Shown here: in pieces, positions 45,477-57,289 of the stretch
Position numbering within the stretch: position 1 is the stretch's first letter
Layout of the letters: the number at the start of each line of letters is the position of its first letter
NCBI GenBank assembly: GCA_022225965.2
Contig: JAKJXP020000001.1
Location: 1,240,001 to 1,304,000 of the forward strand
Reading direction: 5' to 3'
DNA: 64,000 nucleotides
DNA from: Diatrype stigma
Lineage: Eukaryota; Ascomycota; Sordariomycetes; Xylariales; Diatrypaceae
Notes under the pieces: model-generated
The model's input: only the letters and a program-made list of their open reading frames with translations
Told to the model about the DNA's origin: nothing
Databases searched by the model: none
Position numbers and translations under genes: made by a program

Positions 45477-47621
45477 CTGTAGCTTCCCGCTGGTCTCCAA
45501 CTAGGCAATATATTCTATCTACGATGGTGATACCCTACGATGTGCAGTCAACTCTAGCGTATGCTGTCGTAACGCTATGTCTCTAGGATAGGTGTACGGT
45601 CCAAGCTAATGAGCATGCCTAGGTAACGAACTAGCCTATAGAGTTGGACCAATGTACCATCTAGGGCCGGGGAAATATGAGAGCTCAACAGCTTCTAGTT
45701 CCTCCCAACATCCATCCCCATCAGTCTTTCAAATGCCATATAGCCCGAGTCGTGACGGAGGGTTTATATGAAGTTTCCCTGGTCTACATGATGATGCTAT
45801 ATACCACTTACCTATCGAGGGGGGTATGATCATTTGATTTATTGTTTCTATCAGTTCGAATCTAACTTCTAGGCAGTAGCTTCATCCCCACCTCTCCTAG
45901 GCCAGAAGCCACGTTTTAACGTCGCGGGCGTAACGAATGTATGACGCCGCCTCCACTCCGGCTAAGACTACCCTGTTTGGATGTTCACTTGTGGTAACCA
46001 GTAATGTTGTGGGATACTGCGTGGTACATACATGATGTGTGTGTTCCTGGCGTCTATATATGGCTGCATGTCTTACCCAAGAACCCTATGCGTGACAAGA
46101 AAGCCTTACTCCCGCTTCTGAAAAATCGGGAGTCCTTTGAAAATCTGGGGTATAGTGTAACCCCCTATCTAAGCACCCAATTAGCCACGAGCCAAGCTTC
46201 TGGCTCTATAAAGCAACGACGTTACATCACCCGATGAAAGTTGTACGAACGTCGTTTGGAGCAACACCGGTAACCACTTGCTTGCTTCCTACCGCAGTGG
46301 TCCCCAAAGGAATACGTATAAGTTGCCATCCCCTACTCCCGTGCGTCCGGTCTATTTGCAATGACGGCAGATCTTCTTAGTCATGGTTTTCCTCAGTTTG
46401 CTGGTTCAGTTTGCCATGCAGGAACTAGAGCATCTCATATAGGGGGTATGGGCCTAGTTTCCGATCGTGTTCTATAATCCTCGTAGGCACAATAAACAGA
46501 GGCTTACAGACAATGGGACTTTACGGCTTTCCTGATTTCGTAGAGGTACTAAGGGTTGTCCGCTTTTGCCGACGCTACACAAATCCGAATATTCCTTGGT
46601 GATTCAGGAGCAGGAGTTGTGCGCCCTGGTGGTGCAATATGCCGCCGATAGTAACCAGGTGAGACACGCGGAGAAGCTCCGTCGCGCCTAGCTGCTGCAT
46701 CACGCTGTCCGCCTTTGAGCCAAGATGAAGTCGATGTCAAGGGGGAGAGTGTGCACCTTTCTCCGGGGATCTCATCACCGATGATCAAACAAGCAGACGT
46801 GGAGAAAGTACGTGCTGCGCTCGTTTCCCGTAGCGGAACCCGAGGCCATGATCCCCGGTGCTACGCCGGGACCCGTAGCGGAAAGTTGCGGTAGCCTCAA
46901 ATGCATGGCCGAGGTCAGGCTACGGCCTGGCGAGGTGGTGGGCGAGTTGGGAGAGTTAGGAGATCATAGGTAGATGGTACCGGAAACTCAAGATTACTAA
47001 TTATTTGAGCCGTCTGTTGTGACCAACTGTAAATCACACAAGTTATCATATATGCTAGGAGCCGGCTGTCGAGACCATTGCCATGGGAGGTGACCGCATA
47101 ATGACTCACTGACAAACGAGCATTTTCGACAATTCTAGGTTGTACGCTATAACCTCGGATTCTAATCATCGACCTGATACGCCCTGTGATCTCCGCAGTC
47201 AGTCCTGAGGAAGCATTTTCGCTGTAATTACTCTCCTGTCTTATACACAGATTCTCGTATCGGTGAGTAGCCTCGTATATTCCGTACGACGCATGTCTTC
47301 ACTCCACTTAGATCGGGTGGAATCCGTTACTCAACGCCATTCGAATCCCCAGATTATGTGCGATGGTTGAACGAAGCATCAAGGAATGGGATAAGATCTC
47401 CATGTCCAACAGATATTAGTCGATAGTACATGTGGTCACCACATATATACCCTTGGCTCACTGAAGCATGTTTTCCTATCCCACTCGATACATATATCAT
47501 AAGCCAAGTCGCCTATAAGAAGAGAAAAACTTGAACTGGAATCACCCATCATCGTTCTTACCACGCTATCACCACTTACTATTATCATCACGTTTCGACA
47601 ACCCCAAAGAACACTAGAATC
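45477..47621. other. Gene-free region of 2.1 kb
   Basis: Only short open frames (maximum about 84 codons) with no family resemblance. A CCCGTAGCGGAA word occurs twice at 46828-46883. Confidence 0.55.
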
Positions 47622-48138
47622 ATGTCTGCTTCCATCACCAGAGCCTGGCTTGATCCGAGACGCCACTCCGTCGAAGGCCACACCAAGCAATGCATCCTTA
47701 CCTTCAACGGCGGTATCATCTGGGGGCCGACGCATTGCCATGAGAACACGGTCGAGCTGCGAGACGCCCTTCGTAAGGCTGATCCCCGATTCGATATGAT
47801 CATTATGGACAAGCCCCATTCGGTCGAGGGTCACACGGCCTGGATCAGCGTCAGCCGCGACGACACTGTCTTTTTGGACAAGCTCCACACTCACGACAAC
47901 ATGTCAGGGCTATGCACAGCCATCTTCAACGCCCAGCAGGTGCGTACCGTGGCTCTCGTTCTGTCTACTGGAGACATTGTCCCCAAAAGTTCTCTGAGGA
48001 TGAAGCCGTTGCAGCACCGTCATCCCAGCATCCCTCCCCAGCCGTCTCCTCCCGTACACCTCTGTTCTGTACCAGATATTTTGACACGTTGAAACCTCAT
48101 ATGAATACATCAGAGCTAGGCTAACCTCTTTGCAGTAA
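47622..48138 (+). CDS. Possible small hypothetical gene with an internal repeat
   Basis: Weakly supported. The open frame from 47622 runs to 48092 unspliced (156 aa). A GTGCGT donor at 47940 and a CTAAC...TTTGCAG acceptor at 48135 would give a 106-aa product whose TAA stop follows the splice directly (48136-48138); acceptor use three bases later (TAAG) would extend it by about 20 residues. The peptide contains HSVEGHT twice (15-21 and 66-72), with RADPRFDMIIMD-like and FNGGIIWGPTH segments that look structured rather than random. No signal peptide, membrane segment or known domain is seen. No recognisable neighbours in the same unit. Confidence 0.4.
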
Positions 48139-49833
48139 GGATCGCACTTGCACCGATTCTTCGTTCTTCGTTTCGACCGCTTCGCCTCTGGAGATGGCAT
48201 TGTGAAGAGTGGGCTTCGTCGTGGCAGTAATTTGCGGCAAAAAAGGGGGTATTTTCCAGGGTCGCATGGTTTGAAGTAGGGTGCATCAAAATGCCCCTAT
48301 TCGACGTTCACTCAATGCCATGTGCCCGAGAGCACATCACGGCCACTGTTAAAGCAGTATGTTGTAGGTGATTCTCGTGATCAAACTACATGTACGGTAA
48401 ATGCAATGAGATGGTCTCCCCTTTAAATAAGTATTTTCATGGTTGAATCCTCTCCTTATTACCCGTGGGTGTGAGCACTCTGTCTAAAGGTCATGCCTAC
48501 CCTGATACCCTCTTGTTAACAACCTAACTTGTAGCTTTGGTTATGAATATATGAGTCTATGAATTTATGAATCACTTCATGTAAGCCTCCAGCCACCTTG
48601 CTAGGATACTAGTCACCTAGCTGCATGCAACAGCCCCCTGCCCGGAGCTGGCTCAAGCCGGTCCAGCTTTAATAGCTTCTACCTACAACAGCTGTGTGCA
48701 ACAGCCATGCAATAACCTTTCGTTTCATTCTGGTATAGCAAGGTCCACCTTCGTCAAAACGAGGGCATTCCGGGACTTTGGAATATACCCAGACCGTCCG
48801 GGCCAGACGCTAGGTACTTCACTATGATGCCGGGCGTATGTGAGCTTGTTGCTCCCACGCTGATTGGATCACATTCGAGCGTTGTAACGAGTCTAGTCGC
48901 CCAGCTATTTGGCAGACTCTTTTATGCCAGTATTTCCTTCCAAGTTTTACTTCGTGAGGACACATATGTTAGGGAATGTACCTGTCGTTTCTACAATTGT
49001 AGCTACTACGGTCACCAGAACAGTGACTAATATCCGACGCACGTCGCTGACGGAGAGGCAGCCAACCACGACATACGCAACAGTGGCTGCTCACTATTTC
49101 AAGGATGTGTAGCATCACGTTATATTCAAGCCGAGCGCTAGTGCTACCTATACGCTGATGCTGAGTCACGTTGTAAGTATGATGATATTCCACCACTTGA
49201 TCTTCATCGTAGGGCTGATAGCTCACTCAGTACTAGCATGTCAGCTAATCAGCATTATGATTGATCAATGAAGGATTGCTTGAAGATGACAAAGAAACCA
49301 TGTTGCTTTGAACGATAGAGCCCCTATGCCAGCGTACCGAAAGCAGCGACGAGTCATTTCGGGGCTTTAAGTGCCAGAGTTCTGAAAGCCAACAGCAGAA
49401 TCTTGTCGCCCCCCTCCAGCCTCTTACTCAATAAGACGTCTGTGCCACAGACTCCGTGTGTAGGACTTTCAGCAGATAATACGAGTCGAGTGATCAGGTG
49501 ACATGATCCTTTTCTGCCTTTTCCCAAGGTCACCCGGGTGGGATGGAGGACAAAGATGGTGGTCAGATCTTTCAGCCTATACGTAAGATGCGGCAAGGCA
49601 GCTAAGCCTGCCTGCTTCATGTTGCTTGTCATGATCAAAGCCTCGTCGTGTTGGTGGGTTATACGAAGGACTCCACCATCCGCATATATATAAGAGTCAG
49701 CCGACGCCGGTGCCGATCCTCTAGGTAGTGTAGTAAACGCAGACTCTGTGACTGAACTATAGGAATAGTCACAGAAGATAGGAACTAAAGAAGAATCGAA
49801 TCATCAAACTAGCAAGAAAACGCGACGACGACC
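48139..49833. other. Intergenic region with the oxidoreductase promoter
   Basis: 1.7 kb without a convincing gene. A TATATATAAG box at 49685-49694 is 140 bp upstream of the FAD oxidoreductase ATG. Confidence 0.55.
49685..49694 (+). promoter_or_regulatory. Probable TATA box of the FAD oxidoreductase gene
   Basis: TATATATAAG located 140 bp upstream of the start codon, followed by A-rich leader sequence before ACCATGG. Confidence 0.55.
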
Positions 49834-51515
49834 ATGGCTACTATCGCCGGTATTAGCGGCAACCAGTACGTGCCGGGGACGAAGGACTACGACAACATCA
49901 AGTACCAGTACGCGACGTCGACATACGGGACCGAGCGCGACCTCAACCCGGCGCTGATCGTGCAGCCGCGATCCAAAGAAGACATCGCGGTGGCGCTGCG
50001 GTACGCGCGGGAGCGCCAGGTCGCCGTGGCCATCAAGACCGGCGGCCACCAGTACAGCGGCGCCTCGTCGACCAGCGCCCCGAACATCCAGCTCGACCTG
50101 GAGGATGCCTTCAAGGGCCCCGACGACCGCGTGATCTTCGAAAAGGACGATAAAGCTTACGCTCGGACTAGCGTCAGCTGGAGCCTCGGCGAGTTCAACG
50201 CCTGGCTCACCGAGCACAAGCTGTTCGTGCCGCATGGGCAGTGCACTGAAGTCCACCTGGGCGGACACGTACAAACCGGAGGTAAGTATGATCAAAATCA
50301 GTGTCCCCCCCCCTCCTGCCCTCTGTCTTGTTGTCGGCTATACACCAATGTCTTCTTTCTTGTTGTCCTCGTTGCCAACAAAGCTACTTACTACTACCAG
50401 GCTACGGCCAGCTCGCCCGAAGTTTCGGGCTGCTCGGGGACCACGTGATATCGCTCGAGATTGTCGACACGGACGGCAACTTCAAAGAGGTGACCAAGGC
50501 GACGGACCCGGACCTGTTCTGGGCCTTCCTGGGCGGCAGCCCGGGCAACCTGGGGGTGCTGACGCACTTCACGATCCAGGTGCACCGCGACCAGGACTAC
50601 AACGGGTCGCGGGGGATGAAGGCGCTGTACTTTTACGACACGGCGACGCTCAAGCGGCTGGTGGACATCCTGACGGAGATGTCGGACGACCCGGACTTCC
50701 CGCCCAACTACGACCTGTGCATCAGTGTGCTGAGCGAGGCCTTCCCCCTGCTGGACCTCTGGCCGGGCCTCGACGAGGTCATGGCGCGCCGCCACCCGGA
50801 GCTGTACGGCGACAACGGCGTGATCTTCTGGCCGCGCACCATCATCGTGTACGCGCAGTGGGTGCCGCTATCGCGCGGCGACACGTGCGACATGGCCTGG
50901 TTCGACCGCATCAAGGAGGGGTCCGACTGGCTGCTGGGCAGCGACCGCGACGTCGAGGAGAAGCCCATGTCGCAGCTGACGGGCGACTGGATCTTCCGCA
51001 ACGTGAGGGAGTTCGAGCACCCGTACGTCAAGCGGACGTACGCGACGCGCTCGCGCACGCTCGCCGCCGACGGCTGGGCCGACTGGGTCGTGGGGCGCAT
51101 CGACGCGCTCGTGCGCCCCGAGCGCAACCGCTGCTGGCTCTCGTGCCAGCTGCAGTGCATCGGGGGCGCGCGCTCGGCGGCCGCGCGCAACGGCGACGGC
51201 GGCGCCACCGCCTACAGCTGGCGCGACACCACCGTCGCCGCCACGATGGACTGCTTCCACACGCCCGAGACCAAGGCGCGCGCCGAGGACTGGCAGAAGG
51301 TCAACGACCAGGAGGCCATCGGGCCCCGGGGCGTCTTCTCCCGGGAGGATCGCCGCATGCTGTGGGGCTCGTACGGGAACTGGGACCTCGACGCTGTCTG
51401 GAATTTATACTATGAGGACCGGGCCAAGTACGAGAAGCTGCAGCAGATCCGGAAGAGGGTGGATCCTTACGGTATTTTCACGCCGAACCCCTTCTGCGTG
51501 AAGCGGGCGCCTTGA
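49834..51515 (+). CDS. FAD-linked oxidoreductase, berberine-bridge-enzyme (BBE) type
   Basis: Flavin-dependent oxidase of the FAD_binding_4/BBE group, frequently found in fungal secondary metabolism or sugar and alcohol oxidation; substrate unknown. Exons 49834-50281 and 50401-51515, GT-AG; 520 aa. The N-terminal FAD domain has LIVQPRSKEDIAVALRYAR and TGGHQYSGAS, with the His that in this family carries the 8-alpha flavin bond; a second site is HGQCTEVHLGGHVQTGG just before the splice, followed by YGQLARSFGLLGDHV and LFWAFLGGSPGNLGVLTHF. The C-terminal BBE segment (LYYEDRAKYEKLQQIRKRVDPYGIFTPNPF) closes the fold. No signal peptide is evident, so it may be cytosolic, unlike many secreted BBE enzymes. 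Third positions are almost all G or C. The ATG sits in a good ACCATGG context. Confidence 0.92.
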
Positions 51516-52169
51516 ATCGTTTGTTGATACTTAGTTGGATAATACGAGACTCTCACGCTTTCCTTGATAGAAGTCACGGACAAGTACAGGTGTAACTAAA
51601 TAGCCATATTAAGCGAGATTTCTCTAGTAGTTGGTGCTGCGCCGAGACAGCGAGGTCAACTGCCTCCACGTGTTCGGGCCTACTTCTAAAATATGTATCG
51701 TGATATAACTAATGATCCCCCAAATCTCCACATTTCACATCTCATTGATCTCAATATCCCCATACGATCCCCAAAACTCCACATCGACGATGCCTATTAT
51801 AGCAGAGAACATAGGAGAACCCCGCATTCCCCAGGAATCCCCAGACACTGATCCAGGTAGCTATAGCTTCAAAGAGCTATAACCGAGTTAAGCAAGGGGG
51901 ATATCTTGTTATGGGGTTGCGCCAAGTCCACTACCCCGACACGAAGAAGCCTCCCCTTGGTGGAACAATTCCATTGGATACCGAGGCGCATGATGGATAT
52001 TGCGACGCATTCCCGGGGCTTGCTCGGTGCTCGTCCCTGTTGTCCCCCGGTTGCTTTTGAACACGAATAGTTCCCGCGCTTATAAAGTTATAAAAAGGGA
52101 CATGGCCAGGTTCTGTTGGATGAGGAGGCTGACCGCATCCTGTTACATATGCCATTATTGTGATTGACA
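51516..52169. other. Intergenic region with the GH2 promoter
   Basis: AT-rich spacer without a gene. TATAAAAA at 52089-52096 is about 74 bp upstream of the GH2 start. Confidence 0.6.
52089..52096 (+). promoter_or_regulatory. Probable TATA box of the GH2 gene
   Basis: TATAAAAA with a second TATAAA eight bases upstream, 74 bp before the ATG at 52170. Confidence 0.5.
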
Positions 52170-54911
52170 ATGAGGTCACGACAAGGGGCGTATAACAGCT
52201 GCCGGCATGTGTTTTTCGGTCTGGCACTCTTGGTTTGGTTCCAGCAAGCCGGAGCGCTTGCAGTCGGTCGAGATGAGCTCAACTCAACCGTACCTGGTGG
52301 TCGCCAGCGTATAAGGCTCGACACAGGCTGGCGCTTCCGGCGCGAAGAGTCTAATCCCGACAATCTGATATACGATGACGTACGCACTGATGTATCCGGC
52401 GAGGGTATGCAGGTGCTGAAACCATGGATCCTTCCGGCTGCGAACGACTTCATCAACGATCCGAGCAAACACCACGAAAGGCCTAGTGGAAACCCAGGAG
52501 GTAACGTCTCATTCGTACAGAGAGATTTCGACGACAGCAACTGGGAAACGGTCAGGGTACCCCATGACTGGGCTATCAAAGGCCCATTCTATGTGGGCAA
52601 TGAAGAAGACATTCCCGTTGGAGGCGGAATGGGTCGGCTGCCAAGTCAAGGGGTTGGCTGGTATCGACGAAAGTTGACAGTCACGGGCGCCGACAAGGAT
52701 AAACTGATCTACCTGGATATAGACGGTGCAATGTCATATGCTGCGGTCTGGGTCAACGGTTACCTCGTAGGGGGATGGCCTTTTGGTTACAATTCGTTTC
52801 GCTTAGATATTACCGAGTACATCAAGACGGGAGATGACAACCAACTCGCCATCCGACTAGATAACCCACTCGATTCCTCGCGTTGGTATCCTGGTGGCGG
52901 CCTTTACCGGAACGTGTGGCTTACCAAGGTAAACACAGCCCATATTTCACAATGGGGAACACATGTCACGTATAGAGAGGTATCGACGAAGTCGGCGACT
53001 GTGGACCTGGTCGTTCAGGTTGAGAATGATGCCGAAGGTAGCAAGCAAGTTGAAGTGGCCACAGACGTGTATGTCTTCGAGGCCGACACGGCCCGGCCAG
53101 GGGTGAAAGTGACCAGTTTCCCATCAGAAAAGCTGGAGATACAGCCCGGTCAAAAACAGTCAATACCCAGTTCGGCCACAATACAGAATCCGCGACTCTG
53201 GGGACCACCTCCAACACAGCACCCTGATCTATACATTGCAACCACACGCCTATACATTGACGGCCAGGTGGCTGACACGTACGAGACTCGCTTCGGCATA
53301 CGCTCGCTCGTCTACGACCCCGACCAGGGTCTCCTAGTCAACGGGGAACACATCCGCATACAAGGCGTGAATCAGCACCACGACCTCGGCGCTCTCGGGG
53401 CCGCCTTCAACGCGCGTGCCGCCGAGCGCCAGCTCGAAACGCTGCGGGACCTAGGCGCGAACGCAGTTCGGACATCCCACAACCCGCCGGCACCCGAGCT
53501 GCTGGACCTCACGGACCGCCTCGGCTTCCTGGTGCTGGCGGAGATTTTCGACAGCTGGGAGCTCAACAAGACGGACAACGACTTCCACCTGCTCTTCGCG
53601 GACTGGCACGAGCCGGACCTGCGCGCCTTCGTGCGCCGCGAGCGGAATCACCCGTCCGTCTTCGCGTGGAGCTTCGGCAACGAGGTCTTCGAGCAGCTGA
53701 CGAACGAGGCGGGCGCGGCGATCGGCCAGGCGCTCCGCGCCATGATGCACGAGGAAGACGCGACGCGGCTCGCGACCGCGTCGATGAACTTTGCCAAGCC
53801 CAACATGTCCTTCCCCACGGCGCTCGACTTCCTGAGCCTCAACTACCAGGGCGAGGGCGTCCGGAACACGCCGGCGTACGCTCACCTCCCGGCCGGCGGC
53901 CGGACGCCGCCCCTTTACGGGCCCTTCCACGAAGCGTTCCCCGACAAGCTGCTCCTCAGCACCGAGACGGCCGCGGTCGTCAGCAGCCGTGGCACGTACC
54001 TCTTCCCGGTGACGGGCGAGAGCACCGGGGCGCCGGTGAACGACACGTCGGGCGGCGACTCGCGGCTGGGCCACGTCAGCGCGTATGAGTTGTACACGGC
54101 GGACTTCGGCGCGTCGGCCGACCGGGCGTTCGCGGCGCAGGACGCGCACCCGTTCGTGGCGGGCGAGTTCGTCTGGTCCGGGTGGGACTACCTCGGCGAG
54201 CCGACGCCGTACGACAACTATGCGCGCAGTTCGTACTTCGGCATAGTCGACCTTGCCGGCTTCCCAAAAGACCGCTTTTATCTGTACCGCGCACGGTGGC
54301 GACCCGACCTGCCCGCCGCCCATATCCTGCCGCACTGGTCGTGGCCTGACCGTGTGGGCCAGGTGACGCCCGTCCATGTTTTTTCGGCTGCCGACGAGGT
54401 CGAGCTGTTCCTGAACGGAAAGCAGCTCGGTGGTGGTCGCCGGGTCCGTGATCCAGACCATGCGTATCGCTTCCGCTGGGACGACGTCGTCTACGAGCCC
54501 GGCGAGCTGCGCGCCGTCGCGTATAAGGGCGGGCGTGTATGGGCGACCGAGACCGTGCGGACGGTTGGCGACCCCGCAGGCCTGCGCCTGAAGGCCGATC
54601 GTGACTTGATCAAGGGTGATGGCGAAGATGTGGCGTTCGTTACTGTTGAGGTCATCGACCGCCGCGGCGATGTGGTACCGCGCGCCGACGATACTATCTC
54701 ATTCTCCGTCATTTCCGGGCCAGGCGAGATCGCCGCTACCGATAATGGTGACCCAACAGACCTGACCCCTTTCCCGTCCACGGAGCGGAAGACATTTAGT
54801 GGTCGTGCCCTCGGTATCGTTCGAGCTAATGCTGGAGCGATTGGGCCGATCATCGTCGAGGCGGCTGCGGATGGTCTTCCAACCACGAAGATAACCCTGG
54901 TAGCCAGTTGA
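52170..54911 (+). CDS. Secreted glycoside hydrolase family 2 (beta-galactosidase-like)
   Basis: Retaining beta-glycosidase, most like GH2 beta-galactosidases; exact sugar not determinable. Single exon, 913 aa from the ATG at 52170. Signal peptide with hydrophobic core HVFFGLALLVWF, cleavage likely near AGALA. Then a sugar-binding jelly-roll domain (LDTGWRFRREE..., VRVPHDWAI, YRRKLTV, NGYLVGGWPFGYNSFRLDIT), an Ig-like domain (about 250-390), and the TIM barrel (LVNGEHIRIQGVNQHHDLGALG, AVRTSHNPP). The acid/base is Glu505 in SFGNEVFEQ and the nucleophile Glu599 in LLSTETAAV. A DUF4982-like segment (VFSAADEVELFLNGKQLGG) and a C-terminal Ig-like domain follow. No intron in 2.7 kb is unusual beside its neighbours, and codon third positions become abruptly GC-rich from about 53,280. 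Both fit, but do not prove, a transferred or mosaic origin. Confidence 0.92.
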   Translation: MRSRQGAYNSCRHVFFGLALLVWFQQAGALAVGRDELNSTVPGGRQRIRLDTGWRFRREESNPDNLIYDDVRTDVSGEGMQVLKPWILPAANDFINDPSKHHERPSGNPGGNVSFVQRDFDDSNWETVRVPHDWAIKGPFYVGNEEDIPVGGGMGRLPSQGVGWYRRKLTVTGADKDKLIYLDIDGAMSYAAVWVNGYLVGGWPFGYNSFRLDITEYIKTGDDNQLAIRLDNPLDSSRWYPGGGLYRNVWLTKVNTAHISQWGTHVTYREVSTKSATVDLVVQVENDAEGSKQVEVATDVYVFEADTARPGVKVTSFPSEKLEIQPGQKQSIPSSATIQNPRLWGPPPTQHPDLYIATTRLYIDGQVADTYETRFGIRSLVYDPDQGLLVNGEHIRIQGVNQHHDLGALGAAFNARAAERQLETLRDLGANAVRTSHNPPAPELLDLTDRLGFLVLAEIFDSWELNKTDNDFHLLFADWHEPDLRAFVRRERNHPSVFAWSFGNEVFEQLTNEAGAAIGQALRAMMHEEDATRLATASMNFAKPNMSFPTALDFLSLNYQGEGVRNTPAYAHLPAGGRTPPLYGPFHEAFPDKLLLSTETAAVVSSRGTYLFPVTGESTGAPVNDTSGGDSRLGHVSAYELYTADFGASADRAFAAQDAHPFVAGEFVWSGWDYLGEPTPYDNYARSSYFGIVDLAGFPKDRFYLYRARWRPDLPAAHILPHWSWPDRVGQVTPVHVFSAADEVELFLNGKQLGGGRRVRDPDHAYRFRWDDVVYEPGELRAVAYKGGRVWATETVRTVGDPAGLRLKADRDLIKGDGEDVAFVTVEVIDRRGDVVPRADDTISFSVISGPGEIAATDNGDPTDLTPFPSTERKTFSGRALGIVRANAGAIGPIIVEAAADGLPTTKITLVAS

Positions 54912-55435
54912 GGTTGACATGAACTCGGCTCGAACAGGAACTCATACAAACTGCTAACAACTATATTTCTATTGATATAAGATGCTTCCGTAACTTCAAT
55001 ATCCTGAAAATTATGCCTGATATGAATTTGACAACTTTGTAGCAACACTAGCTAATTGACGAATATTCGGGAATGGTGCCATCGGACTATCTAACTGACT
55101 AACTAGCCAGCTGATATCGAATTCAAGAGACCTGTTCGCATTATATTGTTGCTTGTTCCAGACCAACGTTCAAGTACCTTCCTCTAACAGGCAAGTTCGC
55201 CAGCTCCCTTTCAGGTCGGAGACGAGAAGTTTCTGGAGTGATGGAGGCTTTGTTTCTATACTAACAATAGCTTGGTTGAGACTTAGCTAGCGTCTTTGTT
55301 GTGGTATAGCCCTTTTGTCACGTACTTACAGAGGTAGTATATATACGTGCCTAGATACTTCTATCCCTCTACTTGAGAGGCACAGCCAAGTCTCCACACT
55401 TCTATCAACTTGACGTATATAACGCTATTGCCAAA
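54912..55435. other. Intergenic region, GH2 / small hypothetical gene
   Basis: 524 bp of AT-rich DNA with the GH2 3' flank and the promoter of the next gene (AT-rich TATATATA near 55340). No gene visible. Confidence 0.55.
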
Positions 55436-55978
55436 ATGTCTACTAGCAACCGCCTTCCTACTAACGGCAGTTATGCCAAAAAGGGATCTTCGGCCTCTAA
55501 CAATTCGGCTCCCGCAAATAGCGTCAGCTACCCTAACCATCCGTTGATCAAGATGCCTGGTCAGGCTCACAATGTCGGGTCTGATACGATACCATCTTCA
55601 AGTGGATTGTCGCTTCGCCAGGGCGATACTTCCCGTAGTTCGGGCCTTAAGATGTCCAAGCAAACTCAGCCCCATCCTGCTCCTGAGACAGGCAGCTCCA
55701 AGCCGGCAACCCGAATCCTGAGATTGAGCCATGAGCAATGGGAACAAGTATCGGAGGACACCGAAAAGTACTTGGATGATGACACGAACTATATCGTTGA
55801 TTGCTTCATCAACGCCCGAGAAACTATGGCTGAGTTGGAGCGAGCTATCCGCAAGACAACCCATCGAGAGAAGCTCATTACCGGCATCACAGCTTCCAAT
55901 GTCGGCCTAGACTGCCTTGGCTCTGACCTGTTCCGTATCATCAAGGGGACGATAGATGAACTGAGTGGACAAGCATGA
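55436..55978 (+). CDS. Hypothetical protein, Ser-rich N-terminus
   Basis: Not recognised. Single exon, 180 aa from the ATG at 55436, preceded by CCAAA; the frame extends upstream to a TTG but without an ATG. Residues 1-90 are Ser/Asn/Pro-rich and likely disordered. Residues 93-180 look folded and mainly helical: RILRLSHEQWEQVSEDTEKYLDD, then TNYIVDCFINARETMAELERAIRK, then LITGITASNVGLDCLGSDLFRIIKGTIDEL. No signal peptide or membrane segment. The start and coding-type composition make it plausible, but without a family match it remains a prediction. Confidence 0.65.
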   Translation: MSTSNRLPTNGSYAKKGSSASNNSAPANSVSYPNHPLIKMPGQAHNVGSDTIPSSSGLSLRQGDTSRSSGLKMSKQTQPHPAPETGSSKPATRILRLSHEQWEQVSEDTEKYLDDDTNYIVDCFINARETMAELERAIRKTTHREKLITGITASNVGLDCLGSDLFRIIKGTIDELSGQA

Positions 55979-57289
55979 GCTTCAATATGTAATCGCACGA
56001 GGTAGCTATCAACACTTGTTATCACGGAGTTGTGATGCAATTACTCTCTCGTGAACACTTGGGCGTGTGTTAAGGCGAACGTATCTTGGAAAGTCGAAAG
56101 CTAGAATTTCATATATGCCACATTATCCCGTTATCAATATATAAGACATCTGCCCTTAAGCTTTGAACCCTATCACAACGAGTATGACTATTTTTTTTTC
56201 CCTGAACCATGCAACAGTAACTAACTCTTCGATGTAGAGGTGATCTAAATAACAGATGATACTCGCTTTGAGTTCAGAGTATCGACAGGTTATGCAACTT
56301 GCGTAAAATGTCTGGGCCTCACCTACTACCTAGGATCACTTGGCATGAAACTCCCCGTCTAGAACGATGCTGCCGCATTAAGAAGATCACAGATACGCAT
56401 GGATTCGGATACATGTTTTGTCATACAGAGAGAAAGCGATCCCTAGTCTAAGGAGCAGCAGAGCTCTATATATACAATATGCCAAGCCATTACGTGCAGA
56501 TCACCTGATTATGTAATCCAAGCTCTCCTATTGTAGCCCCTATATCGCGATAATCTTCGTGAAGTAAATCAATGGATTTCGTGGCCACGAAGTTGAAGTC
56601 ATTGTGTTGCTTTCTAACCCGCTAGTCTCTCAATCGCCTGGATTTATTAATCAGAAAAGATTATTCTCAAAATTTTCTCTCGTTCAACCCCTTGCCCTTC
56701 CTAAGCAACCATTGAGACAGCATACAGCAGTTTCTTCTGCCTCATTGCCCCCTCTCCTTTTCATTACCCGCCTTCATGTAAGTCTCCCGCCGCTATTCAT
56801 GTGTTGACAACTATGACGTGTCAAGTCATGAAGCATTTCATAGCAAAGGGTGCCAAGCCACTACCTAGGGGGTGATAACCATAATATCAGGTAACCTAAG
56901 CTCTATCGGGGCCTCAGGACAGACAACGACAGAGTCCACGGCTTCAAATGAAGTTTGATTTATAGGACCAGTACGCAGCAAAGTCCAATCAGTGGATTTC
57001 TTGTTGTTGTTCCTGCTGCTGCTGTTGAGAGCTATAACTAAATGGGTGGTATGGTGAGGTGCGAGATTGGTAAACAGCTAGAGTCCGTTGAATTAGTAAA
57101 TTGGTAGTGCATAAGAGTCTAATGAATTCTCACTTACTCATGGTTCATAGCAGCGGTAGAAGTGGTGGTAGCTCAGCCGATAACTTGTCCCCTTCACACT
57201 GTTATAATTTGCCAAACGTTGTAGGTGAGTACTATGTGCTCGGGTTTCTCGAAACCCTCCAGTAGGAAGATAAGGGACAATGTCAGCCA
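55979..57289. other. Gene-free region
   Basis: 1.3 kb, AT-rich, no supportable gene; a T9 tract is near 56190 and a CTGCTGCTG/TTGTTGTT low-complexity stretch near 57002-57026. Confidence 0.55.

Noticed and set aside
53451..54461. 336-codon minus-strand frame inside the GH2 gene
   Set aside because: Antisense shadow of the GC-rich part of GH2; the plus strand has the catalytic motifs.
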